Shown here in pieces: positions 1-5,551 of a stretch of DNA of 5,970 bases. This DNA comes from Anaerolineae bacterium (GTDB lineage Bacteria; Chloroflexota; Anaerolineae; Epilineales; JAHCIE01): NCBI GenBank assembly GCA_026129385.1, contig JAHCIE010000211.1:1-5970 (forward strand), read 5' to 3'. The translations under genes were made by a program, and so were the position numbers. Within the stretch, counting starts at the first letter, position 1. Each line of letters opens with the position of its first letter. Under the pieces are notes generated by a model, which did not search any database, was not told the DNA's origin, and worked only from the letters and a program-made list of their open reading frames with translations.

Positions 1-188
1 AGGCCGTCGCCGCCATTGTTGCCGGGGCCGACCAGAACGAGCACGACGCCGGGGTCGGGGCCGTAGTCACCCAGGATGACCTCCGCGACGGCCTCGCCTG
101 CCTGCTCCATCAGGTCAGCCAGCGAGACGCCTCGCGCCTCGGCCGCGCTCTCAATCCGCCGCATCTCGTCGCTGGTGACTAGCTTCAT
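1..188 (-). CDS. nnr: NAD(P)H-hydrate epimerase (YjeF N-terminal domain), N-terminal fragment; probably bifunctional Nnr
   Basis: The first 62 codons are present; the rest lies beyond the left edge. The protein begins MKLVTSDEMRRIE and carries the glycine-rich motif GPGNNGGDG at residues 54-62. Together these are the signature of the YjeF N-terminal (Rossmann-like) domain, which epimerises damaged NADHX and NADPHX. In many bacteria this domain is fused to an ADP/ATP-dependent dehydratase domain, giving cytoplasmic Nnr. Whether the dehydratase half is present cannot be seen here. The ATG at 188-186 is preceded by TGAGG about 5 nt upstream, which supports this start, and the N-terminus is of normal length for the family. 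The gene is transcribed away from everything else in the window, so it is not part of the peptidase operon. Family assignment is confident; the bifunctional form is inferred. Confidence 0.85.
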   Translation of the reverse strand, partial: MKLVTSDEMRRIESAAEARGVSLADLMEQAGEAVAEVILGDYGPDPGVVLVLVGPGNNGGDG

Positions 189-245
189 CGGAGCCTCACA
201 GAATGTACTCAGGGAGAGGGACGTGATTCGACAACCACAGAGACT

Positions 246-274
246 ATTCTAGAGGCAGCCGCTGCGATCTCCAA
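246..274 (-). promoter_or_regulatory. Candidate sigma70-type promoter of the nnr-like gene
   Basis: On the minus strand TTGGAG (274-269) is followed after exactly 17 nt by TAGAAT (251-246). The -10 matches consensus at 5 of 6 positions and the -35 at only 3. Transcription would start near 239, leaving about 50 nt of leader before the ATG at 188. The stretch 189-458 otherwise shows no convincing gene. Confidence 0.4.
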
Positions 275-421
275 GCTTGGTCTGTCCGCCCGAATGATTT
301 TCGATGCGGTGAAGCATCATCCTTCATTGCAGTTCTCCGTCTCCATCGCGTAACGGACTGAGTGACCATTCGTTTACTAGATTAGGGGCCTACGATGACG
401 ACCTCCTTCATCTCAGATTCC

Positions 422-427
422 TATATT
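422..427 (+). promoter_or_regulatory. Possible -10 element of the small membrane-protein gene
   Basis: TATATT (5 of 6 to the -10 consensus) lies 31 nt upstream of the ATG at 459, a good distance for a short leader. No recognisable -35 sits 16-18 nt further upstream, so this is only a candidate. Confidence 0.22.
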
Positions 428-458
428 GGCTCAGGTCGTCACAACCAAAGGGGGGAAA

Positions 459-962
459 ATGCAGCAAGGAATTCCTTGCCAAGTCTGTGGACAGGGTACA
501 CTGCGCCGAAAGAAGGTGTATCGCTTGAGCGGACCTGCTGTGGTGATTGGATACATCATACTGATTCCGTCGATTCTGGGCATCCTGTTCAGCTGCATGA
601 TGGTGTTTCTATCTTTTCAGGGCACCTCAAGTAGCATGGGGACTACTAGCACTGAAGCACGACGCACTCTTGCAACTGCTGGCATCCCTCCTTCAGTCGT
701 GGACAAAGCGGTCAATTCCCAGACGATCAGCGAGCAGGAGAGGTCGCTTCTGTCGCAAGAACAACGAACAACCCTGAAATCGGTCGAAGCACAGCTTGCC
801 TACGGTACTGTTGGGGCAGGTGCCGCAGGAACAGCAATAGGTGGTATCTTCCTCTGCCTGGGCGTAGGAGCCTTCGTTGGCGGCCTGATAGGGTGGCTGT
901 TAGTGATGAAGAAGCGCGTTCTACAATGTGACATGTGCGGTGCTACTGTAAGTGCGTCGTAG
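459..962 (+). CDS. Small two-helix membrane protein with a CxxC pair at each end (split zinc-ribbon-like), function unknown
   Basis: I do not recognise a named gene. The 167-residue product has CQVCG at residues 7-11, a hydrophobic segment at about 26-52, a polar, Ser/Thr/Gln-rich loop at about 53-115 with no cysteines, a Gly/Ala-rich hydrophobic segment at about 116-150, a basic KKR, then CDMCG at 157-161 close to the C-terminus. Basic residues flank the helices on the tail side, so both tails are probably cytoplasmic and the loop outside. The two cysteine pairs could then meet to bind one zinc ion; this is inference. I chose the ATG at 459 because GGGGGG lies 4-9 nt upstream. An in-frame TTG at 426 would add 11 residues but has no ribosome binding site. 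GC content is clearly lower than in the peptidase genes. The gene ends 3 nt before the next promoter. Confidence 0.72.
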   Translation: MQQGIPCQVCGQGTLRRKKVYRLSGPAVVIGYIILIPSILGILFSCMMVFLSFQGTSSSMGTTSTEARRTLATAGIPPSVVDKAVNSQTISEQERSLLSQEQRTTLKSVEAQLAYGTVGAGAAGTAIGGIFLCLGVGAFVGGLIGWLLVMKKRVLQCDMCGATVSAS

Positions 963-965
963 CCC

Positions 966-994
966 TTGACCGCCGCCTAAGATAGGGCTACAAT
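966..994 (+). promoter_or_regulatory. Sigma70-type promoter of the M29-M81 operon
   Basis: TTGACC (966-971), a spacer of exactly 17 nt and TACAAT (989-994) each match consensus at 5 of 6 positions. Transcription should start near 1001, giving a leader of about 23 nt that includes GAAGG as ribosome binding site before the ATG at 1024. The -35 starts 3 nt after the stop codon of the preceding gene, which indicates that the operon is transcribed independently of it. Confidence 0.75.
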
Positions 995-1023
995 CGGGCC
1001 ATCCCATTCCGCTTGAAGGTCCA

Positions 1024-2286
1024 ATGCACCCTGATTTTGAGCACAGTCTCACCAAATACGCCGACCTCATTATCAAGGTCGGCCTCAACTTGCAGCCCGG
1101 CCAGCGCCTGCTCATCAGCGGTCCGGCGACCAGCGGCGGCGTGTCCATCGAGGCCGCGCCGCTGGTGCGAAAGGTGGCCGAAATCGCGTACCGCCTGGGC
1201 GCGCCGCTGGTGGAGGTGCTTTGGAGCGATCCGGCCATCATCAAGCAACGCTTTGAGCTGGCCCCCGGCGACTCCTTCGGTGGCTTCCCGGTCGCGCCGC
1301 CCTACGTTACCACCACCACCATCGATCGGGGCGATGCCTTGCTGGTCATCACTGCCGACGACCCCGACCTGCTGGCGGGGCAAGACGCGGCGCGGCTGAG
1401 CGCGGCCCAACGCGCCACCGCCGAGAATATGGCCGGTGTCTCGTCGCGTATCTCCAGCAACAAGACCAACTGGTGCGTGGCGGGGGCGGCCGTACCGGCC
1501 TGGGGCGAGCGCGTCTTTCCGGGTCTGAGCGGCGCGGACGCCGAGACGCAGCTATGGGACGCCATCTTCCACATCTGTCGCATCTACAGCGCCGACCCCG
1601 TCGCCGCGTGGCAGGCGCACCTCGGCCGCCTGGCCGCCTGGCGTGAGACCCTGAATGCGAAACAGTACGACGCACTGCGCCTGCGCGGCGAGGGCACTGA
1701 CCTGACCATCGGCCTGCCCCAAGGCCACCGCTGGGCCAGCGGCGCGATGAACAACGCGGCGGGCGTACCTTTCACTGCTAATCTGCCCACTGAGGAAGTC
1801 TTCACCCTGCCCGACCGGGTGCGGGTGGACGGCACGGTGCGCGCGACCAAGCCCCTCAGCTACGGCGGCGCGCTCATCGACGACTTCAGCGTCACCTTCG
1901 CCGGCGGGCGGGTCGTGGACTACCAGGCGCGGTACGGTGAAGAGCTGCTCAGCTCACTCATCGAGACAGACGAGGGGGCGGCGCGGCTGGGCGAAATCGC
2001 CCTGGTCCCCCACAGCTCGCCCATCTCCCAGTCGGGTCTGATGTTCTACAATACCCGGTTCGACGAGAATGCGTCGAGCCATATCGCCCTGGGCCGCGCC
2101 TACAAGTTCAGCCTGGATGGTGGTACGAGCCTGTCCGACGACGAGTTTACGGCGCGGGGCGGCAATCTAAGCCGCATTCATATCGACTTCATGATCGGCT
2201 CAGAGACAATGGACGTGGACGGGCTGACCGCCGACCGTCGCGCCGAGCCGCTCATGCGCGGCGGAGAGTGGACCTTCGCAAGTTAA
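1024..2286 (+). CDS. M29 family metallo-aminopeptidase (AmpS / aminopeptidase T type)
   Basis: The 420-residue protein has the usual length of the family, whose members are cytoplasmic, dimetal-dependent aminopeptidases of broad specificity. The N-terminal half (about 1-215) is the more variable part. The C-terminal half holds the conserved catalytic blocks: GTDLTIGLPQGHRW (224-237), NLPTEEVFTLPD (253-264), RLGEIALVP (321-329), FYNTRFDENASSHIALGRAY (341-360) and HIDFMIGS (386-393). Expected metal ligands or catalytic residues are all present: Glu257/258, Glu324, His353, Tyr360, His386 and Asp388. Their spacing matches what I remember of AmpS, shifted by about five residues, so the enzyme should be active. 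There is no signal peptide. The ATG at 1024 follows GAAGG at 4 nt spacing. It is the first gene of an operon; its stop codon (2284-2286) overlaps the ribosome binding site of the M81 gene, suggesting coupled translation. Confidence 0.92.
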   Translation: MHPDFEHSLTKYADLIIKVGLNLQPGQRLLISGPATSGGVSIEAAPLVRKVAEIAYRLGAPLVEVLWSDPAIIKQRFELAPGDSFGGFPVAPPYVTTTTIDRGDALLVITADDPDLLAGQDAARLSAAQRATAENMAGVSSRISSNKTNWCVAGAAVPAWGERVFPGLSGADAETQLWDAIFHICRIYSADPVAAWQAHLGRLAAWRETLNAKQYDALRLRGEGTDLTIGLPQGHRWASGAMNNAAGVPFTANLPTEEVFTLPDRVRVDGTVRATKPLSYGGALIDDFSVTFAGGRVVDYQARYGEELLSSLIETDEGAARLGEIALVPHSSPISQSGLMFYNTRFDENASSHIALGRAYKFSLDGGTSLSDDEFTARGGNLSRIHIDFMIGSETMDVDGLTADRRAEPLMRGGEWTFAS

Positions 2287-2296
2287 AGGAGCATCC

Positions 2297-3715
2297 ATGC
2301 GCATTGCTATTGGCGGCATCGCCGTCGAGTGTTGTACCTTTTCGCCGCTGCCTACTCGGCTAGGGGATTTTCTGATCCAGCGCGGCGACGAGTCCCGCGA
2401 CCGCTATCCATTCCTGGCCGACTACCCCGACGTGGAGTGCGTGCCTCTGCTGCGCGCGCGCTCTATACCCGGCGGCTCGGTGGAGGCGTCCGCGTACGCG
2501 ACCATCAAGGCCGAGTTCCTGGCTCTCCTCGCCGAGCACGGCCCCTTCGACGGTGTGTACCTGGACATGCACGGCGCGATGAATGTCCAGGGCATGGACG
2601 ATGCCGAGGGCGACTGGATGGAGAGCGTGCGCGAGGTTGTGGGCGCAAAGCCACTCCTGTCGGCCAGCTACGACTTGCACGGCAACCTGTCGCGGCGCGT
2701 GGCGCAGCACGTGGACATGGCGGTCGCCTACCGTACCGCGCCCCACATAGATGCTCTAGAGACACGCACCAAGGCCTTTGCCATACTTGTTGACAGCCTG
2801 CGGCGCGGTGTGCGTCCCCTACGCGCCCGGGTCGCCATCCCCGTCGCGCTGCCGGGCGAGAAGACCAGCACCGAGTGGCAGCCGGGAGAGCGGCTGTACG
2901 CCGAGCTTCCCGTCGCCGACGAGGCCCCCGGCGTATTGGATGCATCCATCCTGGTGGGCTATGCCTGGGCCGATGAGCCGCGCGCGTCGGCCGTCGCCAT
3001 CGTAAGCGGAACCGACCGCGACGCGGCGGTGCGGGAGGCCGAGCGACTGGCGGGGCTATTTTGGGAGGCGCGGCGGGAGTTCAACTTCGGCGTGCGAGCG
3101 GGGAGCATCGACGAGTGCATCGACTGGGCGCTGGCCGCGCCGGAGGCGTCGGTGTTCATTAGCGACTCGGGCGACAACCCGACAGCGGGCGGCGCGGATG
3201 ACGTGCCCCTGTTCCTGGGACGGTTGCTCGCGCGGGGCGTGACCTCGGCCCTCATCGCCGGGCTGGCCGACGCGCCCGCTGTGGATGCGTGCCTGGCGGC
3301 GGGCGTCGGCGCAGAGCTAGACCTCGCCCTGGGTGGCAAGCTCGACCCACGCACGGCGCAGCCGCTGCCGGTGCGGGCTACGGTACGTCACGTTGCGCCG
3401 AGCAACAACTCGGAGGCCGTGATTCAGGTCGAGGGCGTGACGGTCATCCTGTCGCACCACCGCCGTCCCTACCACTTCGTGCGCGACATGCAACGGCTGG
3501 GCGTCGAGCCGCTGGACCACAAGATTGTCGTGGTCAAGATCGGCTACCTGGAGCCAGACCTCAAGCGCAACGCGCCGCTGAACTTCCTGGCCCTCAGCCC
3601 CGGCGCGGTGGACCAGGACCTGGTGCGCCTGCCGTACAAGCGCATCAGCCGCCCCATCTTCCCGCTAGACCCTGACATGGTGTGGGAGCCGAAGGCAGAG
3701 GTATTCGGCGGCTAG
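2297..3715 (+). CDS. M81 family metallopeptidase (MlrC / microcystinase C-like protein)
   Basis: The 472-residue product has both M81 regions. The N-terminal domain (about 1-285) shows MRIAIGGIAVE with Glu11 and TFSP, LDMHGAM (89-95; Asp90, His92), SYDLHGNLS (124-132; Asp126, His128) and YRTAPHIDALE (145-155; His150), which are likely metal ligands. The C-terminal MlrC domain shows SDSGDNPTAGGADD (289-302), VVVKIGYLEPD (411-421), and LPYKRI followed by the PLDPD ending. The namesake MlrC of sphingomonads cleaves the linear microcystin tetrapeptide, but most family members come from organisms without that pathway, so the true substrate is unknown. Where relatives usually have ETNTFSP, this protein has ECCTFSP. 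The ATG is set by AAAGGAG (2285-2291), 5 nt upstream. No separate promoter is apparent; with a 10-nt gap it is the second gene of the M29 operon, pointing to a role in peptide turnover. Confidence 0.9.
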   Translation: MRIAIGGIAVECCTFSPLPTRLGDFLIQRGDESRDRYPFLADYPDVECVPLLRARSIPGGSVEASAYATIKAEFLALLAEHGPFDGVYLDMHGAMNVQGMDDAEGDWMESVREVVGAKPLLSASYDLHGNLSRRVAQHVDMAVAYRTAPHIDALETRTKAFAILVDSLRRGVRPLRARVAIPVALPGEKTSTEWQPGERLYAELPVADEAPGVLDASILVGYAWADEPRASAVAIVSGTDRDAAVREAERLAGLFWEARREFNFGVRAGSIDECIDWALAAPEASVFISDSGDNPTAGGADDVPLFLGRLLARGVTSALIAGLADAPAVDACLAAGVGAELDLALGGKLDPRTAQPLPVRATVRHVAPSNNSEAVIQVEGVTVILSHHRRPYHFVRDMQRLGVEPLDHKIVVVKIGYLEPDLKRNAPLNFLALSPGAVDQDLVRLPYKRISRPIFPLDPDMVWEPKAEVFGG

Positions 3716-3736
3716 GATCGTGGCCTGGCAGACGCA

Positions 3737-3769
3737 ATCTGGGGCGGGCGATAATCGCCCGCCCCAGAT
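3737..3769. terminator. Perfect 16-nt inverted repeat; terminator hairpin of the peptidase operon
   Basis: ATCTGGGGCGGGCGAT (3737-3752) is repeated exactly in inverse at 3754-3769, giving a GC-rich stem of about 15 bp with a TAA loop, starting 21 nt after the M81 stop codon. The T-tract on the plus side is weak (CATTGT). The position and stability argue for a terminator. The symmetry allows it to act from both sides, including for the possible minus-strand ORF that ends at 3798. Confidence 0.7.
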
Positions 3770-3797
3770 CATTGTCCCCCAGTAGATGTTCGTCGTG

Positions 3798-3950
3798 TCA
3801 ACGTGTTGATGGTAGCCAATAGCGGTCGCGTTCCGGGGTCGTCGCGCTGACGCGAATGACCTTGTCCGCCCAGTAGCCGTCGCGAGCGGGCGGGTTCATC
3901 ACCGCGAAAACTCGGTCACAATTGACGTGGGGCGAGTCTATCACGGTCAT
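3798..3950 (-). CDS. Possible small protein of 50 residues, unknown function
   Basis: This open frame lies wholly in the gap between the convergent M81 and rpoD genes. Its product starts MTVIDSPHVNCDRVF and ends RDRYWLPSTR. It has one Cys and is rich in Asp, Arg and Pro, with no membrane segment and no motif I recognise. About 70% of third codon positions are G or C, similar to neighbouring genes, except for the last five codons. The stop is followed 29 nt later by the perfect hairpin at 3737-3769. Against it, there is no good ribosome binding site before the ATG at 3950-3948; the tract there is AGACAAAGTTTC. The palindrome array starts 11 nt upstream of the ATG. It could be a real small gene, the end of a decayed one, or chance. 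Confidence 0.33.
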   Translation of the reverse strand: MTVIDSPHVNCDRVFAVMNPPARDGYWADKVIRVSATTPERDRYWLPSTR

Positions 3951-3961
3951 GAAACTTTGTC

Positions 3962-4053
3962 TGTGACTCACGTCACACTCTGGCTATGACATACTTGATA
4001 GCCAGGGTATGAGGTGGGTCACACTTCGAGTGTGAAAAATGTCACAGCGTCGC
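3962..4053. repeat. Four tandem palindromic sites (TRTGA-N6-TSAYA) at an exact 23-bp period; probable regulator-binding array
   Basis: Sites begin at 3962, 3985, 4008 and 4031, each exactly 23 bp after the last. Site 1 is TGTGA-N6-TCACA, site 2 TATGA-N6-TGATA, site 3 TATGA-N6-TCACA and site 4 TGTGA-N6-TCACA. Seven of the ten half-site positions are invariant in all four, while the inner six bases and the 7-nt linkers vary. Sites 1 and 4 exactly equal the core recognised by CRP-type regulators, and the same core also fits Rex operators (TTGTGA-N6-TCACAA without the outer pair). A poorer fifth copy may start at 3939 (TATCA-N6-TGAAA). Adjacent units create further inverted repeats, such as CTGGCTAT at 3980-3987 with ATAGCCAG at 3998-4005. 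The array lies between two convergent genes, upstream only of the possible small minus-strand ORF. Confidence 0.7.
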
Positions 4054-4065
4054 TACAAACAGCGC

Positions 4066-4095
4066 GGCGGCGGGAGAATAATCGCTCCCGCCGCC
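4066..4095 (-). terminator. rpoD: Terminator hairpin of the rpoD gene
   Basis: GGCGGCGGGAG (4066-4076) pairs perfectly with CTCCCGCCGCC (4085-4095), an 11-bp GC stem with an 8-nt loop. It starts 56 nt after the rpoD stop codon in the direction of transcription. On the minus strand it is followed by GCGCTGTTTGT, a weak T-rich tail. Nothing else was seen between it and the stop codon (4096-4151). Confidence 0.6.
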
Positions 4096-4151
4096 ATGAG
4101 TCCTGACTATGATGCTGTCGCGAACCACCCACGGCCGACCACCGACCACGC

Positions 4152-5348
4152 CTAGCTGAGATAGTCCCTCAGCCGCTTGGCGCGGGCGGGGTTGCGCAGT
4201 CGCTGCAACGCCTCCGTCTCGATCTGGCGGATGCGCTCGCGGGTAACGCCGAACTTCTCGCCGACTTCCTTGAGGGTGTGGCTGCGGCCATCGGTCAGGC
4301 CGAAGCGCAGCTGCAGCACGCGCGCCTCGCGGGGCGTCAGCGCGGCCAGCACCGACTCGATCTCCTCGCGCAGCAGGCGGTGGGAGGCCGACTCGGCCGG
4401 CGTGGGCAGGTCTTCATCCTCGATGAAGTCGCCCAACTCGGAGTCCTTCTCCTCGCCGACTGGCTTCTCCAGGGACAGGGGTCGCTGCGAGATGCGCAGC
4501 ATCCAGCCCACCTTCTTGGCGGGCAGCTCCATGTCCTCGCCGATCTCCTCCGGCGTTGGCTCGCGGCCCAGCTCTTGCTCCAACCGCCGGGAGACGTGGT
4601 ACAGGCGGCGGATGCGGTCGCTCATGTGGACGGGCACGCGAATGGTACGCCCCTGGTCGGCGATGGCGCGGGTAATCGCCTGCCGAATCCACCACGTCGC
4701 GTAGGTGCTGAACTTGTAGCCGCGCCGGTAGTCGAACTTCTCGACCGCCTTCATCAAGCCAAGATTGCCCTCCTGGATCAGGTCCAGGAAGGGCACGCCC
4801 TGGCCCATGTAGCGTTTGGCCATGCTGATGACCAGCCGCGAGTTGGCCTGGATGAGGTGCTTGCGGGCCAACTCGCCCTCGCGCACCTGGCGCTCCATGC
4901 GGTCGTGCTCCGCGTTCGCGCAGCCATTGCGAGTCAGCCGCCGCCGCGCGACGCGCCCCCGCTCCAGGCGCTTCGCCAGCTCGACTTCCTCCTCGGCGGT
5001 GAGCAACGGAATGTTGCTAATCTCCTTCAGGTACAGGCTGATCGTATCATCGGAGTCGACGCCGCTGAGATCGAAAGCGTGGTCGGCCTCCATGATAGCA
5101 ATCGTCTCGTCCTGAAGGACGGAGTCATCGGCGACCTGGTCCTCGTCCTCGGCGTCATCGTCGCGGACGACGATGCCCTGGCCAACGAAGAGATCGTATA
5201 CGTCGTCGATGTGGGCCACATTGCGCTCGCCCTCAGGGAAGAGGGCCAGAATCTCGTCGAGGGTCACGAAACCCTTCTGACGAGCCTCAGCGAGCAAGAG
5301 TTGGAGAGCGGGAGAGTCCTTACTTAGGGAGCCGTTGGTCAGAGCCAT
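4152..5348 (-). CDS. rpoD: Primary (housekeeping) RNA polymerase sigma factor, sigma70 group 1
   Basis: The 398-residue product shows the full group-1 order. A region 1.1-like helical domain (about 13-63, with QKGFVTLDEILALFPEGE) is followed by an acidic linker (about 63-93). Region 1.2 starts at DTISLYLKEI (about 101). Region 2 includes DLIQEGNLGLMKAVEKFDYR and KFSTYATWWIRQAI (about 189-225), covering core binding, -10 recognition and DNA melting. Region 3 has RIRRLYHVSRRLEQELGREP (about 245-264). Region 4.2 ends in the helix-turn-helix TLKEVGEKFGVTRERIRQIE (358-377) for -35 recognition. The linker between 1.2 and 2.1 is short, unlike the long insert of E. coli sigma70. I prefer the ATG at 5348-5346, with GGAGG 11 nt upstream. 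A GTG at 5366 would add six residues but lies inside that ribosome binding site. The gene has its own promoter and a long leader, and is divergent from dnaK. Confidence 0.95.
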   Translation of the reverse strand: MALTNGSLSKDSPALQLLLAEARQKGFVTLDEILALFPEGERNVAHIDDVYDLFVGQGIVVRDDDAEDEDQVADDSVLQDETIAIMEADHAFDLSGVDSDDTISLYLKEISNIPLLTAEEEVELAKRLERGRVARRRLTRNGCANAEHDRMERQVREGELARKHLIQANSRLVISMAKRYMGQGVPFLDLIQEGNLGLMKAVEKFDYRRGYKFSTYATWWIRQAITRAIADQGRTIRVPVHMSDRIRRLYHVSRRLEQELGREPTPEEIGEDMELPAKKVGWMLRISQRPLSLEKPVGEEKDSELGDFIEDEDLPTPAESASHRLLREEIESVLAALTPREARVLQLRFGLTDGRSHTLKEVGEKFGVTRERIRQIETEALQRLRNPARAKRLRDYLS

Positions 5349-5425
5349 CGTAGCCGGTGCCTCCACCTAGATGAGATTCGGTCACGGGACAGCTAGGGGG
5401 AAACCGAGGGGCGTCCGGGGCCAGG

Positions 5426-5458
5426 CAACAACAAAACGCCGACACATGGTATCGGCGC
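5426..5458 (-). terminator. Terminator-like hairpin inside the rpoD leader (candidate attenuator)
   Basis: Read on the minus strand, CGCCGATAC (5457-5449) pairs with GTGTCGGCG (5445-5437) through 9 bp with one U-G wobble and a 3-nt CAU loop; G5458 can add a further wobble pair. The stem is followed directly by TTTTGTTGTTG (5436-5426). This is the form of an intrinsic terminator, and it lies between the rpoD promoter (5552-5580) and the start codon at 5348. Confidence 0.5.
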
Positions 5459-5471
5459 TCGCTAGGCCGTT

Positions 5472-5539
5472 CGGAGCCAGAGCCATGCTTGGTAGACATC
5501 GGCGGTAATAGAGTTACCCTTCTAGGTGCAATGGCTCCG
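5472..5539 (-). other. Structured part of the rpoD mRNA leader with competing stems
   Basis: On the minus strand, CGGAGCC (5539-5533) can pair with GGCTCCG (5478-5472). The overlapping GAGCCAT (5537-5531) can instead pair with ATGGCTC (5486-5480). The two pairings exclude each other. Between them GGTAA-N5-TTACC (5518-5504) forms a small internal hairpin. A second copy of the CGCCGAT left arm of the terminator-like hairpin lies at 5504-5498. Such an arrangement could let the leader switch shape, but no known riboswitch class was recognised. Confidence 0.35.
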
Positions 5540-5551
5540 ATAGACATTAAC

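Noticed and set aside
183..353. An open plus-strand frame reading ETILEAAAAISKLGLSARMIFDAVKHH around 241-320
   Set aside because: It looks protein-like but has no usable start codon apart from an internal ATG at 294, which would give 19 residues, and it overlaps the nnr promoter region. A decayed gene remnant is possible but not supported.
395..634. A 79-codon plus-strand frame starting ATGACGACC
   Set aside because: It overlaps the membrane-protein gene in another frame, has no ribosome binding site, and its product shows no domain or membrane logic.
3922..3950. TTGACG at 3922-3927 as a plus-strand promoter
   Set aside because: No -10-like hexamer lies at 16-18 nt, and the only plus-strand sequence downstream is the rpoD terminator region.
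3962..4053. The 23-bp array as a CRISPR
   Set aside because: The conserved part is a 10-base split palindrome with variable centre and 7-nt linkers; there are no full-length identical repeats or spacer-sized intervals.
4278..5327. A long (349-codon) plus-strand open frame opposite rpoD
   Set aside because: It is the antisense shadow of a clearly conserved sigma factor in GC-rich DNA; the product is low-complexity Leu/Ala/Gln/Arg without motifs.
5360..5366. GTG at 5366-5364 as the rpoD start
   Set aside because: It lies inside the GGTGGAGG that serves as ribosome binding site and has no such site of its own; the ATG at 5348-5346 gives a normal region 1.1 start.
5320..5499. A 59-codon frame in the rpoD leader with three consecutive Cys codons at the U-rich tract, overlapping the rpoD start
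   Set aside because: No ribosome binding site; the Cys run is explained by TTTTGTTGTTGCC of the terminator-like tail, and the composition is not coding-like.
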